Positions 45,015-54,445 of a stretch of DNA of 58,523 bases are shown here, in pieces. This DNA is from Pirellulales bacterium (lineage in GTDB: Bacteria > Planctomycetota > Planctomycetia > Pirellulales > UBA1268), in assembly GCA_016779265.1 (NCBI GenBank), contig JADHNY010000014.1, positions 1 through 58,523 on the forward strand, written 5' to 3'. Under the pieces are notes generated by a model. That model had not been told where the DNA came from and did no database searches. It was given only the letters and a program-made list of their open reading frames with translations. The first letter of the stretch is position 1. Every line of letters starts with the position of its first letter. The translations under genes were made by a program, and so were the position numbers.

Positions 45015-45021
45015 GGGACAT

Positions 45022-45789
45022 ATGGCATCACCAGCATCACAACGCGATCGGCAGTCCTGTGCTCCGGCCGTTCCGGCATCCGAGCCACTGCCCACCCTGC
45101 ACGGCTCGGATGAGCCGTTGGTGGATCTGCTGCGGGGCGGTGCGTCGCTGAGCGTGCCCGAGCTGACCGCGGCGATGGGTGTGACCGCCACCGCCGTCCG
45201 ACAGCGACTGCAGAGGCTGATGAAGGCTGGCGTCGTGGTGCGTGAGCCGAGTCCTGTGGAGGGCACCGCGAGCCGAGGACGGCCGTCGCATGTCTATCGC
45301 CTCTCTGAGATGGGACGACGACTGGGTGGAGACAACTTTCGCGACCTGGCCATGGTGCTCTGGCAGGAAGTCCGACAGATTGAAGAGCCTTCCGTCCGCC
45401 GGGGCCTGCTCGCTCGCATCGGCCGCTCCTTGGCGGAGGCCTGCCGCACCCGGACGGATGTGTTTTCATCGGCGTCGTCCCCCGCAGAACGCCTGTCTTC
45501 CCTGGCGACAGCTCTGCGGGATCGCCAGATCGCCTGCGAGTGCAGCCACTCCGATACCGATGGACAGCTGGCTGTGCTGACGACCCACACATGTCCGTAT
45601 CCCCAGCTCGCCGAGGTCGACCGTGGCATCTGTGCAGCTGAGCGGGTGATGCTTGAGGAACTGGCCGAGGCTCCCGTGCGGCTGACGGAATGTCGGCTCG
45701 ATGGCGACGCCTGCTGCCGGTTCACCGTTTCCGCGGCTTCAAAACCGGCTGCTGCCGCCAGTCAGCGAGGGAGGCAGCAGATTCAATGA
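45022..45789 (+). CDS. SufR-like Fe-S-sensing transcriptional regulator
   Basis: A 255-residue protein; ATG at 45022, or the GTG at 45013. The N-terminal winged helix (about 44-75, LSVPELTAAMGVTATAVRQR) is ArsR/DeoR-like, followed by RGRPSHVYRLSEMG, the wing. The C-terminal domain carries cysteines in the arrangement of SufR, the repressor of suf operons: Cys191 (HTCPYP), Cys204 (GICAAE), Cys224 (ECRLDGD) and Cys231/232, which would ligate a [4Fe-4S] or [2Fe-2S] cluster. It lies upstream of the suf genes on the same strand, with nuoB in between. Palindrome and promoter at 44971-45014 suggest it controls itself. Confidence 0.85.
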   Translation: MASPASQRDRQSCAPAVPASEPLPTLHGSDEPLVDLLRGGASLSVPELTAAMGVTATAVRQRLQRLMKAGVVVREPSPVEGTASRGRPSHVYRLSEMGRRLGGDNFRDLAMVLWQEVRQIEEPSVRRGLLARIGRSLAEACRTRTDVFSSASSPAERLSSLATALRDRQIACECSHSDTDGQLAVLTTHTCPYPQLAEVDRGICAAERVMLEELAEAPVRLTECRLDGDACCRFTVSAASKPAAAASQRGRQQIQ

Positions 45790-45814
45790 ACCAACTCACT
45801 GATTTTCGTTTTCA

Positions 45815-45867
45815 CAGTCGCAGTGCTTCTACCAGTCGCAGTGCCTCAGATAACATTGCCTCAGATA
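45815..45867 (+). repeat. Two overlapping pairs of direct repeats before nuoB
   Basis: CAGTCGCAGTGC occurs at 45815-45826 and 45833-45844; TGCCTCAGATA occurs at 45842-45852 and 45857-45867. The four sites lie in the 267-bp gap between the SufR-like gene and nuoB, with periods of 18 and 15 bp. They may be regulator sites or a slippage relic. Confidence 0.6.
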
Positions 45868-46056
45868 GCTTCGCCACGCTTTCGATGGCCTTCCCTACAG
45901 CGACGACTCACCCCGGTACCGTCAGCCACGGAACTCGCAGAAACCGCGTGGATTCACGTTTTGCTGCCGCCCCCCTGTCCCGTTGCTGCCTGGTGTTGCA
46001 CAATTGACATCTGTGCGGTTGCAGGTTCGTTCATTTAGCTCAGTGGAACTCACGTC

Positions 46057-46662
46057 ATGACACGCCCCTGGATTGAAGGCAGATTCGAAGAAAACATGAT
46101 CGTCACGACGGTCGAGCAGGCGATCAACTGGGCTCGGCAGTCGAGTATCTGGCCGATGACTTTCGGACTGGCCTGCTGCGCAATCGAGATGATGGCGGCC
46201 GGTGCAAGCCGTTACGACCTGGACCGGTTCGGTGCAGGTGCCTTTCGCGCCACCCCCCGTCAGGCAGACCTGATGATCGTGGCGGGCACCGTGACCTACA
46301 AAATGGCCAGCCGCGTGCGGCGGCTCTACAACCTGATGCCCGACCCCAAGTATGTGATCGCCATGGGTGCCTGCACGACGGGTGGCGGCCCGTACTTCAA
46401 GTGGGGCTACCACGTTGTGAAGGGCGTCGACCTTGTGGTGCCGGTCGACGTCTACGTGCCTGGCTGTCCGCCCCGCCCAGAGAGCCTGCTTGAGGGGCTG
46501 ATGCGAATCCAGGACAAGATCCTCGGACAGAAGCTTGCCAAGCAAGCCGGTGGTACGGGCAAGGTGCCCGACGAACTGCCAATCCCTCACCACAGCGGCT
46601 ACGTTGCCTCTCCTGTGGGTGAAGGCGATCTCGTCTTCGATCACCAGAAGGTCTCCACCTAA
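46057..46662 (+). CDS. nuoB: NADH-quinone oxidoreductase subunit B (orphan)
   Basis: Complex I subunit that holds the terminal [4Fe-4S] cluster N2. The 201-residue protein has all four ligands: Cys40-Cys41 (LACCAIEMM), Cys106 (GACTTGG) and Cys137 (PGCPPRPE). The N-terminus [10 protein letters not shown] is shorter than the usual membrane-proximal tail; the C-terminus ([13 protein letters not shown]) is slightly longer. No other nuo gene is in the window; instead it sits between the SufR-like regulator and sufC, 88 bp before the latter. It may be a duplicated or moved copy co-regulated with Fe-S assembly because it needs a cluster. Confidence 0.94.
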   Translation: MTRPWIEGRFEENMIVTTVEQAINWARQSSIWPMTFGLACCAIEMMAAGASRYDLDRFGAGAFRATPRQADLMIVAGTVTYKMASRVRRLYNLMPDPKYVIAMGACTTGGGPYFKWGYHVVKGVDLVVPVDVYVPGCPPRPESLLEGLMRIQDKILGQKLAKQAGGTGKVPDELPIPHHSGYVASPVGEGDLVFDHQKVST

Positions 46663-46750
46663 GCAGCCTTCCGCAGCCTCCAAGTGAGAATGGTTGTCTG
46701 CTCTGCATCCCAACCTCCTTCCTGCCAGTCTTTCCTTCCCTGAGAGTTCC

Positions 46751-47596
46751 ATGACCAGCCAGCATCCTGAAAAGCTTGTGATCCAGAATCTGCATGTCGC
46801 TGTTGAGGAGCGCGAGATCCTCAAGGGCGTCAATCTGGAGATCGGCCGGGGTGAAGTACATGCCTTGATGGGACCGAATGGCTCCGGAAAGAGCACGCTT
46901 GGGTATGCGATCATGGGCCATCCGTCATACGAGGTGACAGGGGGGTCGATCGAGATTGTGGAGGCGGATGGGAGCCGTCGGGATGTGCTTGCAATGGAGC
47001 CCGATGAGCGGGCTCGCGTCGGCCTGTTTCTCGCGTTTCAGCGTCCGATGGCGATTCCAGGGGTTCGCGTGGCGGACTTTCTCCGGCATGCGGTCAGCAA
47101 CGTTCGCAATCCGGATCGGAAAGAGGGTGAAGAGCTCGTTCCGATGAAGGACTTTCGTCGTGAGCTCAAAGCGAAGATGTCGGAGCTCCAGATGGACACC
47201 GACTTTGCCCGCCGTTACGTGAACGATGGGTTTTCCGGTGGTGAGATGAAGCGGGCGGAGATCCTCCAGCTCGCCATGCTCGCTCCGCGGTTCGCCGTGC
47301 TTGATGAGACCGACAGTGGCCTCGACGCCGACGCCGTGCGGCTCGCCAGCGAGAGCATCTCCCGGATTGGCGGCGCCGAGATGGGCATCCTGATCATTAC
47401 CCACCACGAGCAGCTGCTTGAGCACAACATCCCACTGAAAACGCACGTCATGCTTGGCGGACGGATTGTGGAGTCGGGCGGCCCCGAACTTGCTGCCGAA
47501 CTCCACAAACGGGGCTACGAACGGATCCGGGCGTCTTATCCAGAGGCCGCTGCGGCTGAAGAGGCGATGGCCGCGGAAGCCGCTGCGACAGCCTGA
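46751..47596 (+). CDS. sufC: Fe-S cluster assembly ATPase SufC
   Basis: ABC-type ATPase that drives the SufBCD scaffold. The 281-residue protein starts at the ATG at 46751. Walker A is GPNGSGKST, the signature is [13 protein letters not shown], and Walker B with its downstream loop is [15 protein letters not shown]; the D-loop SGLD and ITHH switch histidine are intact. The C-terminal tail is Ala/Glu-rich ([16 protein letters not shown]), longer than usual and probably disordered. It begins the suf C-B-D order, followed by sufB after 137 bp. Confidence 0.96.
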   Translation: MTSQHPEKLVIQNLHVAVEEREILKGVNLEIGRGEVHALMGPNGSGKSTLGYAIMGHPSYEVTGGSIEIVEADGSRRDVLAMEPDERARVGLFLAFQRPMAIPGVRVADFLRHAVSNVRNPDRKEGEELVPMKDFRRELKAKMSELQMDTDFARRYVNDGFSGGEMKRAEILQLAMLAPRFAVLDETDSGLDADAVRLASESISRIGGAEMGILIITHHEQLLEHNIPLKTHVMLGGRIVESGGPELAAELHKRGYERIRASYPEAAAAEEAMAAEAAATA

Positions 47597-47733
47597 CCGC
47601 TGCCCACCTGCGGAAGAAACATACAACCAGGGCCCACGTAAGGGCCACCATTCCGGCATCCGACATGCCGGTCATCGAGATTTCTGCTCGGTCTGGGAAT
47701 CAGCCGATCAGCCACCTAAGAGAGGATGCAGCC

Positions 47734-49185
47734 ATGTCCACCGACCTCAACGCAACGAGCACGCTCGCAGCCGTTCCCGTCGGTCGCGAGGGTGTTGCCA
47801 AGCCTGACCTGGGCGAGATCAACAAGTACGACTTCCGCACGGAAACACCCGGTGTCTTCAAGGCTCGGCGTGGTCTGTCGAAGGAGATCGTGACCCAGAT
47901 TTCTGAGATGAAGAATGAGCCGGCCTGGATGCGAGACTTCCGGCTAAAGTCGCTTGAGATCTTCAATAGCAAGCCGATGCCCAACTGGGGCGGCAACATC
48001 GGCGTGAACTTCCAGGACATCTACTACTACCTCAAGCCGACTGAGCAGCAAGGCAAGAGCTGGGATGATGTGCCGGACGAAATTAAAAACACGTTCGATC
48101 GGCTTGGCATTCCAGAGGCAGAGCGGAAGTTTCTCGCTGGAGTGAAGGCGCAGTTTGAGAGCGAGGTGGTCTACGGTTCGCTGCAGGAAGACCTCGCCAA
48201 GAAAGGCGTTCTTTTTACCGACACCGACACCGCTGTCCGCGAGCATCCTGATCTGCTGCGGGAATACTTCGGCAAGATCATCCCACCGTCAGACAACAAG
48301 TTTGCCGCTCTCAACTCGGCGGTCTGGTCGGGCGGATCGTTCATCTACGTGCCCAAGGGGGTCTCGATCGAGTTCCCACTGCAGGCCTATTTCCGCATCA
48401 ATGCGGAAAACATGGGCCAGTTTGAACGGACGCTGATCATCGTTGATGAAGGCGCCCACGTGCACTACGTCGAAGGCTGCACCGCTCCGATGTACTCCAC
48501 CGAAAGCCTGCATTCGGCAGTGGTCGAGATCGTCGTCAAGAAGCATGGCCGCTGTCGCTACACAACGATCCAGAACTGGGCCAACAACATCTACAACCTC
48601 GTGACGAAGCGGGCCATGGCCTACGAGGGAGCGTTGATGGAATGGATTGACGGCAATCTCGGCAGCCAGCTGACGATGAAGTATCCTGCTGTCTACATGA
48701 TGGAGCCAGGAGCCCGTGGCGAGATCCTCTCGATCGCGTTTGCCTCCGCAGGCCAGCATCAGGACGCCGGCGCCAAGCTGGTGCACGCCGCCCCTCACAC
48801 CAGTGGCCGAATTGTGTCGAAGAGCATCTCCAAGAATGGTGGTCGTTCCAGCTATCGCGGACTGGTGAAGGTGGAGCCGGGCGCTCGAAAGAGCAAGTCG
48901 AGCGTTGTCTGCGATGCCTTGATCCTCGATGACAAGAGCCGCAGCGACACCTATCCCTACATTGAGATCGAAGAGCAGGATGTCTCGATCGGACACGAAG
49001 CGAGCGTCTCGAAGATCGGTGAAGAGCAGCTGTTCTATCTGACAAGTCGGGGTCTTTCTGAAGCTGAGGCGAGCGCCATGATTGTCGGCGGTTTCATCGA
49101 GCCGCTCGTGAAAGAGCTGCCGATGGAATATGCCGTTGAGATGAACAAGCTCATCGAGCTGCAGATGGAAGGCTCGGTCGGCTAA
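47734..49185 (+). CDS. sufB: Fe-S cluster assembly protein SufB
   Basis: Scaffold subunit on which Fe-S clusters are built with SufC and SufD. The ATG at 47734, after AGAGG, gives 483 residues; upstream codons from 47665 are not conserved. Features of the family: [52 protein letters not shown] with a conserved Cys, [15 protein letters not shown], and the long beta-helix region ending [15 protein letters not shown]. The cysteines at about residues 250 and 274 and at SSVVCDAL are the likely sulfur-relay and cluster residues. No SufS, SufE or SufU gene is in the window. Confidence 0.97.
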   Translation: MSTDLNATSTLAAVPVGREGVAKPDLGEINKYDFRTETPGVFKARRGLSKEIVTQISEMKNEPAWMRDFRLKSLEIFNSKPMPNWGGNIGVNFQDIYYYLKPTEQQGKSWDDVPDEIKNTFDRLGIPEAERKFLAGVKAQFESEVVYGSLQEDLAKKGVLFTDTDTAVREHPDLLREYFGKIIPPSDNKFAALNSAVWSGGSFIYVPKGVSIEFPLQAYFRINAENMGQFERTLIIVDEGAHVHYVEGCTAPMYSTESLHSAVVEIVVKKHGRCRYTTIQNWANNIYNLVTKRAMAYEGALMEWIDGNLGSQLTMKYPAVYMMEPGARGEILSIAFASAGQHQDAGAKLVHAAPHTSGRIVSKSISKNGGRSSYRGLVKVEPGARKSKSSVVCDALILDDKSRSDTYPYIEIEEQDVSIGHEASVSKIGEEQLFYLTSRGLSEAEASAMIVGGFIEPLVKELPMEYAVEMNKLIELQMEGSVG

Positions 49186-49330
49186 GACGCCCTGCTGTCG
49201 TCCGCTGAGCGGTTTCCGCTAGATGGTCGTTTGGGCAGACACCGGGTCTGCTTGGTGTGGGCGTGAGCAGTTCGTGATCCCGCGGACGCCTGCGGCAGTA
49301 CGACAACGTTCTGAGGAGAGAAGAGGTTTG

Positions 49331-50707
49331 ATGTCCGTTTCTGCACCCGCAACTGCGTTCGATGCTGCCACGCTTGACCGTTTGCTCGCCGATGTGTCAG
49401 TGCCCGCCTGGGAGCGTGAGCGACGCCAGCAGGCAGTAGCCATGCTGGGCGATCTGGAACTCCCTGATCGCCGCAACGAAAACTGGATGCGGACCGACCT
49501 GCGAGCCTTCAAGCCATCCGCCTGGAATCCGATTGCAGAAGCAGTCAATGCCGCTGACGTTCCAGCGGGCCTCCTGACAGCAGCGATCGATGCTGCCGGC
49601 GCAGGTACCGAAGCGTTCGACAAGTCGGTCGATGAAGGCCGGTGCAGCAGACTCGCTGGCCGCGTTGTCTCGCTCAACGGCGTGGTGCAGACCGAGGAAC
49701 TTGACGAGACGCTCCGCCAGCAAGGCGTGGTGTTCGGAAGTCCGGAGCGTGTGCTCGCCGAGCATGGTGATCTCGTCAGGCAGCACTGGTTCGGAGTGAT
49801 TGAGAGCGGATGCGACTGGTTTGCGGCCGCTCATGCGGCGTTCTCCCAAGCGGGCTGTGTGCTGATCGTTCCGGCGGGCGTGAAGATTGCCGACCCGCTG
49901 CACCTGCTCTCTGCGATCACACCTGGCGGTGTCGATTTTGGGCATGTCCTCGTCGTGCTTGGTGACGATGCCGAGGCGACTGTGCTCACCGAGACCGCTG
50001 GTGGTGGACCCGCCGGCACGGCCGGAGGGTTTCACTGTGGCGGCACAGAGATTGTCGTCGGCAAGCGGGCCTTTCTACGTATCGTCAATCTGCAGAACTG
50101 GAACACAGGTGTCTGGCATATGGCCCGTCAGAAGGCGTGTGTTGATGCCGACGGCAACCTGCAGTGGACGCTCGGAGCGTTAGGAAGCCGGCTCTCGCAA
50201 GTTGCACAGGATGTCGCACTCGTTGGTCGGCGGGCGCATGCTCAGGTCAACGGCGTGATGTTTACCGAGGGGCGGCAGCAGCTCGTCTACAACACCCTGC
50301 AGCATCACGAGGCGGCCGACTGCACCAGCGATTTGCTCTACAAGGGTGGCCTGCAAGACCGATCACGGCTTGTCTGGCGGGGCATGATCAAAGTCGACAA
50401 GGTAGCCCAGAAGACGGACGGCTATCAGCGAAATGATGTATTGATGCTCTCCGAAGAAGCACGGGCGGACTCGATCCCGGGCCTCGAAATCGAGGCTGAC
50501 GACGTGCGATGCACGCATGGCGCAACCAGCGGACGTGTCGATGCTGAGCAGATCTTCTACGCTCAGGCCCGCGGCCTAACTGCAGACGAAGCGGCTCGAC
50601 TTGTTGTCGCAGGCTTCTTCCAGCAGGTCTTCGATCGCATCACGATCCCTTCGGTACGCGAAGCCCTCGCCGCAGCGATCGGGCAGCGAATCCGGCGGAT
50701 CGTCTGA
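49331..50707 (+). CDS. sufD: Fe-S cluster assembly protein SufD
   Basis: Paralogue of SufB that forms the SufBC2D complex and assists iron entry. The ATG at 49331 is preceded by AAGAGG; the 458-residue product has the SufD order: LPDRRNENWMRTDLRAFK at the N-terminus, ILIVPAGVKIADPLHLLS-type strand (here VLIVPAGVKIADPLHLL), FLRIVNLQNWNTGVWHM, MFTEGRQQLVYNTLQHH with the conserved histidines, and DVRCTHGATSGRVDAEQIFY near the C-terminus. The Rieske-SufT gene begins 76 bp after its stop and is likely the last SUF-related gene of the operon. Confidence 0.95.
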   Translation: MSVSAPATAFDAATLDRLLADVSVPAWERERRQQAVAMLGDLELPDRRNENWMRTDLRAFKPSAWNPIAEAVNAADVPAGLLTAAIDAAGAGTEAFDKSVDEGRCSRLAGRVVSLNGVVQTEELDETLRQQGVVFGSPERVLAEHGDLVRQHWFGVIESGCDWFAAAHAAFSQAGCVLIVPAGVKIADPLHLLSAITPGGVDFGHVLVVLGDDAEATVLTETAGGGPAGTAGGFHCGGTEIVVGKRAFLRIVNLQNWNTGVWHMARQKACVDADGNLQWTLGALGSRLSQVAQDVALVGRRAHAQVNGVMFTEGRQQLVYNTLQHHEAADCTSDLLYKGGLQDRSRLVWRGMIKVDKVAQKTDGYQRNDVLMLSEEARADSIPGLEIEADDVRCTHGATSGRVDAEQIFYAQARGLTADEAARLVVAGFFQQVFDRITIPSVREALAAAIGQRIRRIV

Positions 50708-50783
50708 GAGAGCCGTTGTCTTCCGTGTAGGGTTTATGAATCGAGAGCTGGCGATGGCCAGCATGTCTGGGGTGAGGGGTGTG

Positions 50784-51590
50784 ATGAACGAGTTTCAGCG
50801 AGTGCTCGACGCGGATGAACTAGCCGATCCCGGCAAGACACTCGTCGAAGTAGATGGCGAAATGATCGCCCTGTTTCACATTGGCGGAGAGTTCTTTGCG
50901 CTCGATGATGTCTGCACGCACGACGGTGGACCGCTGGCGGATGGCGAACTTGTTGGGCATACGATTGCCTGCCCCCGTCACGGCGCGAAGTTTGATGTCC
51001 GCTCCGGCGGTGCCTTAACCATGCCAGCCGTGCGGGCGACACGAGCCCATCGTGTGAAGGTGGCCGATGGCGGTGTCTGGGTGGCGGTTGGCGAGCCACC
51101 AGCGTCTGCGTCGATCGGCGGGGCTGCGGCGAGCAGTTCCTCCGCACCATCCACCTCCGCTGCCACCGAACAGTCCGCGGCGTCTGTTTCTCCCTCAGCA
51201 TCAGCAGAGACTCCAGCAAGCACTGCAGCACCTGCGGCACCAGAACCACAGCCAGCTGCGGAAGTCTCAGGCCCTCTCAGTGAAGAGCGGGTGCGGGAGA
51301 TGCTCAAAGACGTCAAAGACCCAGAGCTGTTTGTCAACATTGTTGACCTCGGTCTGATCTACGGCGTGACATTTACCGACGCCGAGGAAGCGGGGAAGCA
51401 ACGAGTCTCGGTCGACATGACCATGACCAGTCCAGCCTGCCCCGCCGGACCACAGCTGATTGCCGACACCAAGCGTGTTGTCAGCGGGCATCCGGAGGTT
51501 GCGGACGTGGAGGTGCGGATCGTGATGGATCCTCCCTGGACGCCTGAGCGGATGACCGACGAAGCGCGGGATCAGCTCGGGATCTTCTAG
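50784..51590 (+). CDS. Rieske ferredoxin fused to SufT/MIP18-like domain
   Basis: A 268-residue fusion. The ATG at 50784, with GAGGGG six bases upstream, is chosen over ATGs at 50736, 50754 and 50763. Residues 1-105 are a NirD/Rieske-type [2Fe-2S] ferredoxin with ligands Cys44 and His46 (CTHDG) and Cys63 and His66 (CPRHG). A 55-residue Ala/Ser/Pro linker follows. Residues 165-268 match the MIP18/DUF59 family (SufT): VKDPELFVNIVDLGLIYGV and TMTSPACP with Cys219, known for carrier roles in Fe-S maturation. The pairing in one chain suggests an electron donor tied to cluster transfer. It ends 3 bp before the ATP-grasp gene. Confidence 0.88.
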   Translation: MNEFQRVLDADELADPGKTLVEVDGEMIALFHIGGEFFALDDVCTHDGGPLADGELVGHTIACPRHGAKFDVRSGGALTMPAVRATRAHRVKVADGGVWVAVGEPPASASIGGAAASSSSAPSTSAATEQSAASVSPSASAETPASTAAPAAPEPQPAAEVSGPLSEERVREMLKDVKDPELFVNIVDLGLIYGVTFTDAEEAGKQRVSVDMTMTSPACPAGPQLIADTKRVVSGHPEVADVEVRIVMDPPWTPERMTDEARDQLGIF

Positions 51591-51593
51591 GCT

Positions 51594-52670
51594 GTGGTGA
51601 AACGCCTGTGTCTCTACGAGTGGGCTACTGCTGGCGGGCTCGACGGTCCTGATGGTCGTCGCGTCACGCGTGATCTGTCCCTCGCTGAGGCCATCCGTCA
51701 GGAAGGCCTGGCAATGCTCTCCGCACTGGCGGGTGAGGCTGCGACGAGTTCTCAACTCTCCACCCGAGTTCTCCTCGGGGATGTCGTGCCCTTTGAGCCA
51801 CCAGCTGGCGTGGACGTGGTGCGTGTTCCGTCAGGCAAGGAGCCCGCAGCGCTCGTGGCGGCAGCACAGGCGAGCGACTGGCTGATCATCGTCGCCCCTG
51901 AAACGGCTGGGATTCTCGAAAACCGACTGCGGCGAGTGGCAGACACTGGATGCCGCGTTGCTGGCCCGACGGCGGCTTTTGCAGCTCTTGCGGCTGACAA
52001 ACAGGCGACGGCCACGGCCCTGGCCTCAGGAGGCGTGCCGGTGCCGGCCGGCCGACTTCTTGCGGCAGGTGAACGGCCACCAGATGCGTTCGCTCGACCG
52101 CTCGTTCGCAAGCACCGCTTCAGCGCCGGCTGCGACGGCCTCACAATTCTCCACGACAAGACATGTACCGCCGAACTGGCAGAGCATGACGAGCGGCTGG
52201 AAGCCTACGTGGAAGGAACACCGGTGTCGGTGTCGGTGCTGTGTGGCCCGAGTGGGCTCTGGCCTCTGCCAGCTGTGCTGCAGGAGTTCTCGCCAGGTGC
52301 ATCACCACGCTATCTCGGCGGTCGGCTGCCCGTACCACGGGACATCGCTTCCCGCGGCCAACGGCTCGCCACACGAGCGATTCAGGCTGCCGTGCGTGCA
52401 GTCGCAAACCGTGAAACCGGAGGGGCTTCCGCTGCTGCCGGCTGGGTGGGCGTCGACATGATCCTCGGTGCACGCGAGGATGGACGGGGCGACCGTGTGC
52501 TCGAGATCAATCCACGGATAACCACTTCCCTCGTGGGGCTTCGGCAGTGCAGCAGACAGAACCTGGTCGAAGCGATACTCACCGCGGCTGCGGGCGGCGT
52601 TCCCGGCCTTCTCTTCGACGAGTGCCTGAAAGAGGCGTCTCTGGTGTTTTCAGCTGCCCTGCTCTGCTGA
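51594..52670 (+). CDS. ATP-grasp ligase, MfnD-like (methylofuran synthesis)
   Basis: A 358-residue ATP-grasp enzyme; its GTG (51594 or 51597) lies 3 bp after the Rieske-SufT stop. Family marks are the first strand KRLCLYEWATAGG, a nucleotide-fold core around LVRKHRFSAGCDG, and the metal-binding DRVLEINPRITTSLVGL near 303-319. In Methanocaldococcus, MfnD joins glutamate to tyramine in methanofuran synthesis; bacterial homologues of the C1 gene clusters would build methylofuran with tyrosine and glutamates. The identification rests on the fold plus the MfnF- and MfnE-like genes that follow; another ATP-grasp ligase of the C1 cluster is possible. Confidence 0.72.
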   Translation: MVKRLCLYEWATAGGLDGPDGRRVTRDLSLAEAIRQEGLAMLSALAGEAATSSQLSTRVLLGDVVPFEPPAGVDVVRVPSGKEPAALVAAAQASDWLIIVAPETAGILENRLRRVADTGCRVAGPTAAFAALAADKQATATALASGGVPVPAGRLLAAGERPPDAFARPLVRKHRFSAGCDGLTILHDKTCTAELAEHDERLEAYVEGTPVSVSVLCGPSGLWPLPAVLQEFSPGASPRYLGGRLPVPRDIASRGQRLATRAIQAAVRAVANRETGGASAAAGWVGVDMILGAREDGRGDRVLEINPRITTSLVGLRQCSRQNLVEAILTAAAGGVPGLLFDECLKEASLVFSAALLC

Positions 52671-52718
52671 GCGTCCACTGGGACGGAAAGTCTCTCAGGG
52701 CCGCGTGGGGGTGGCGGC

Positions 52719-53768
52719 ATGCCTGAACCTGGACTACGCCAGCCGGACGATACAACGGACGACGCCGTGTTGGCATTTGATATCGGTGGTGCGAACCTCA
52801 AGGCTGCGGACGGCCTGGGCTGGTGTCATGCGGAGCCGTTTGCCATGTGGCAGGAGCATTCCCGGCTGGCGGAAGCCCTCAAGCAAATTCTCTCACAGGG
52901 GCCCGCATGCCGCCGTGTGGTCGCCACGATGACCGGCGAAATCGCAGACTGCTTCGTGTCGAGAACGCAGGGAGTGCGAGCGATTCTGGCGGCCCTCACT
53001 GAGGCCTGTCGTGATCGGCAGCTGCAAATCTATCTGGTCGATGGATCGCTTGTGTCATCAGCGGTGGCTGGTGAGCGATGCATCGAGGCAGCCGCGTCAA
53101 ACTGGCATGCCGTTGCCACCCTCGCGGCGGGCCTGGCCAAGCCCGAGCATGGCCTGCTAATCGACGCCGGCTCCACCACGATCGATATCGTGCCTTTTCG
53201 CGAAGGCAGGCCCTGCCCCCTCGGCCGTGATGATGTCAGCCGACTCGCCACCGGCGAACTCGTCTACACCGGCATCGAACGCACACCGGTGGCGAGTCTC
53301 GTGCAGGCTTTGCCCTGGCGGGGCCGGCTCCACCCGATTGCGAGAGAGCGTTTTGCCGACGTCCAAGATGCCTGGCTGCTGCAAGGCATGCCGCTGCCTT
53401 CCACGCGTGACACTGCCGATGGTCGCCCGCTCGACATCCCCTTTGCGGCGGCTCGGCTCGCCCGCATGCTGCTGCTCGACGCCAGCGACTGGACTCTCGA
53501 CGAAGCACGCCAGGCCGCAGAGTTCATCGTTATGGCGCAGGTCAGGCTGGTCGTTCGCTGCCTGCAGCAGGTCGCAGCCACCGCAGCATTCCCTCCGGCA
53601 GCTTTGGTGCTCTCAGGCCATGGTGACATGCTCACCCGGCGGTGCCTTCAGCAGCTCAACTGGCCCAGCTGCCGCATCATCTCGCTCGCTGAGCAGATTG
53701 GCTTCGAGGCCTCGCGGGTGGGGCCGGCCCACGCGCTGGCCCTGATTGCCCGGGGGAGAAGCCGCTGA
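52719..53768 (+). CDS. Hydantoinase/oxoprolinase-fold protein, MfnF-like
   Basis: A 349-residue ASKHA-fold protein of the group known from bacterial H4MPT-linked C1 transfer clusters (TIGR03123-like). LAFDIGGANLKAADG (17-31) is the first phosphate loop, VATMTGEIADCF (68-79) and LIDAGSTTIDIVPF (147-160) the second. In methanogens MfnF catalyses coupling of the aminomethylfuran phosphate with the tyramine-glutamate part. It follows the ATP-grasp gene by 48 bp and overlaps the AAK gene by 1 bp (TGATG). The context of three matching genes makes methylofuran synthesis the best reading. Confidence 0.78.
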   Translation: MPEPGLRQPDDTTDDAVLAFDIGGANLKAADGLGWCHAEPFAMWQEHSRLAEALKQILSQGPACRRVVATMTGEIADCFVSRTQGVRAILAALTEACRDRQLQIYLVDGSLVSSAVAGERCIEAAASNWHAVATLAAGLAKPEHGLLIDAGSTTIDIVPFREGRPCPLGRDDVSRLATGELVYTGIERTPVASLVQALPWRGRLHPIARERFADVQDAWLLQGMPLPSTRDTADGRPLDIPFAAARLARMLLLDASDWTLDEARQAAEFIVMAQVRLVVRCLQQVAATAAFPPAALVLSGHGDMLTRRCLQQLNWPSCRIISLAEQIGFEASRVGPAHALALIARGRSR

Positions 53769-54445
53769 TGCCTCCTCCAAAGAAGCAAGACAGGCTGCCT
53801 TTGCTGCATGAGGCTGGCTGGCAAGGCGGCTGGCTACAGCCCCCGCCACCTACAGAGAGCCATGCCCCTCGGGCGATCACCCTCAAGTTTGGCGGCAGCA
53901 TGCTCACCCGGCCCACCTGGCCGGGGCTGCTACGACGACTGCTCAATGCCTTCGAGATGCCTGTGCATATCGTCTGCGGTGGGGGGGCCGTGGTGGAAGG
54001 CCTCCGCCACTACGATGCTGCCGTTCCACAACCACCAGTGCGGATGCACCGTCTTGCCATCGCTGGCATGGCCCTCAACGCTCGCATGGTCGCTGAAGAG
54101 CTTGGCCTGCCGTTGCTGCAACAACTTCCACCAGTCGACGACAGGCAGGACCGCGGCGGCCTGATCGATCCTACATGCTGGCTCGACGCAGGCCTCTTCG
54201 ATCACCTGCCCGCGAGCTGGAGCGTGACAAGTGACTCACTCGCTGCAGTGGTGGCTCACTCGTTTGCCGAACCTCTCCTACTCGCCAAACAGTGTCCGCC
54301 GCCAGCGTCAGTCGTCCCGGGATCATCCGGGCCTCACCTTTACCAGCAGCTTGCTGCCGCCGGCTGGGTAGACCCACACCTCGCAGCTGTCTGCTCGAGC
54401 GTCTGCAGTGTCGCCTGGGCTGCACCGCGCGAGGACATGGCCTGA
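53768..54445 (+). CDS. Amino acid kinase-family protein, MfnE-like
   Basis: A 225-residue protein of the amino acid kinase superfamily. ITLKFGGSML (37-46) is the phosphate loop with Lys40, HIVCGGGAVVEGLRHY the second strand-loop, and SWSVTSDSLAAVVAHSF the nucleotide site. In methanogens MfnE phosphorylates 5-(aminomethyl)furan-3-yl methyl phosphate to the diphosphate used by MfnF. It starts at the ATG that overlaps the stop of the MfnF-like gene, the tightest coupling in this block. The N-terminal ~35 residues (PPPKKQDRLPLLHE...) are extra. Amino acid kinase functions vary, so the name depends on context. Confidence 0.75.
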   Translation: MPPPKKQDRLPLLHEAGWQGGWLQPPPPTESHAPRAITLKFGGSMLTRPTWPGLLRRLLNAFEMPVHIVCGGGAVVEGLRHYDAAVPQPPVRMHRLAIAGMALNARMVAEELGLPLLQQLPPVDDRQDRGGLIDPTCWLDAGLFDHLPASWSVTSDSLAAVVAHSFAEPLLLAKQCPPPASVVPGSSGPHLYQQLAAAGWVDPHLAAVCSSVCSVAWAAPREDMA

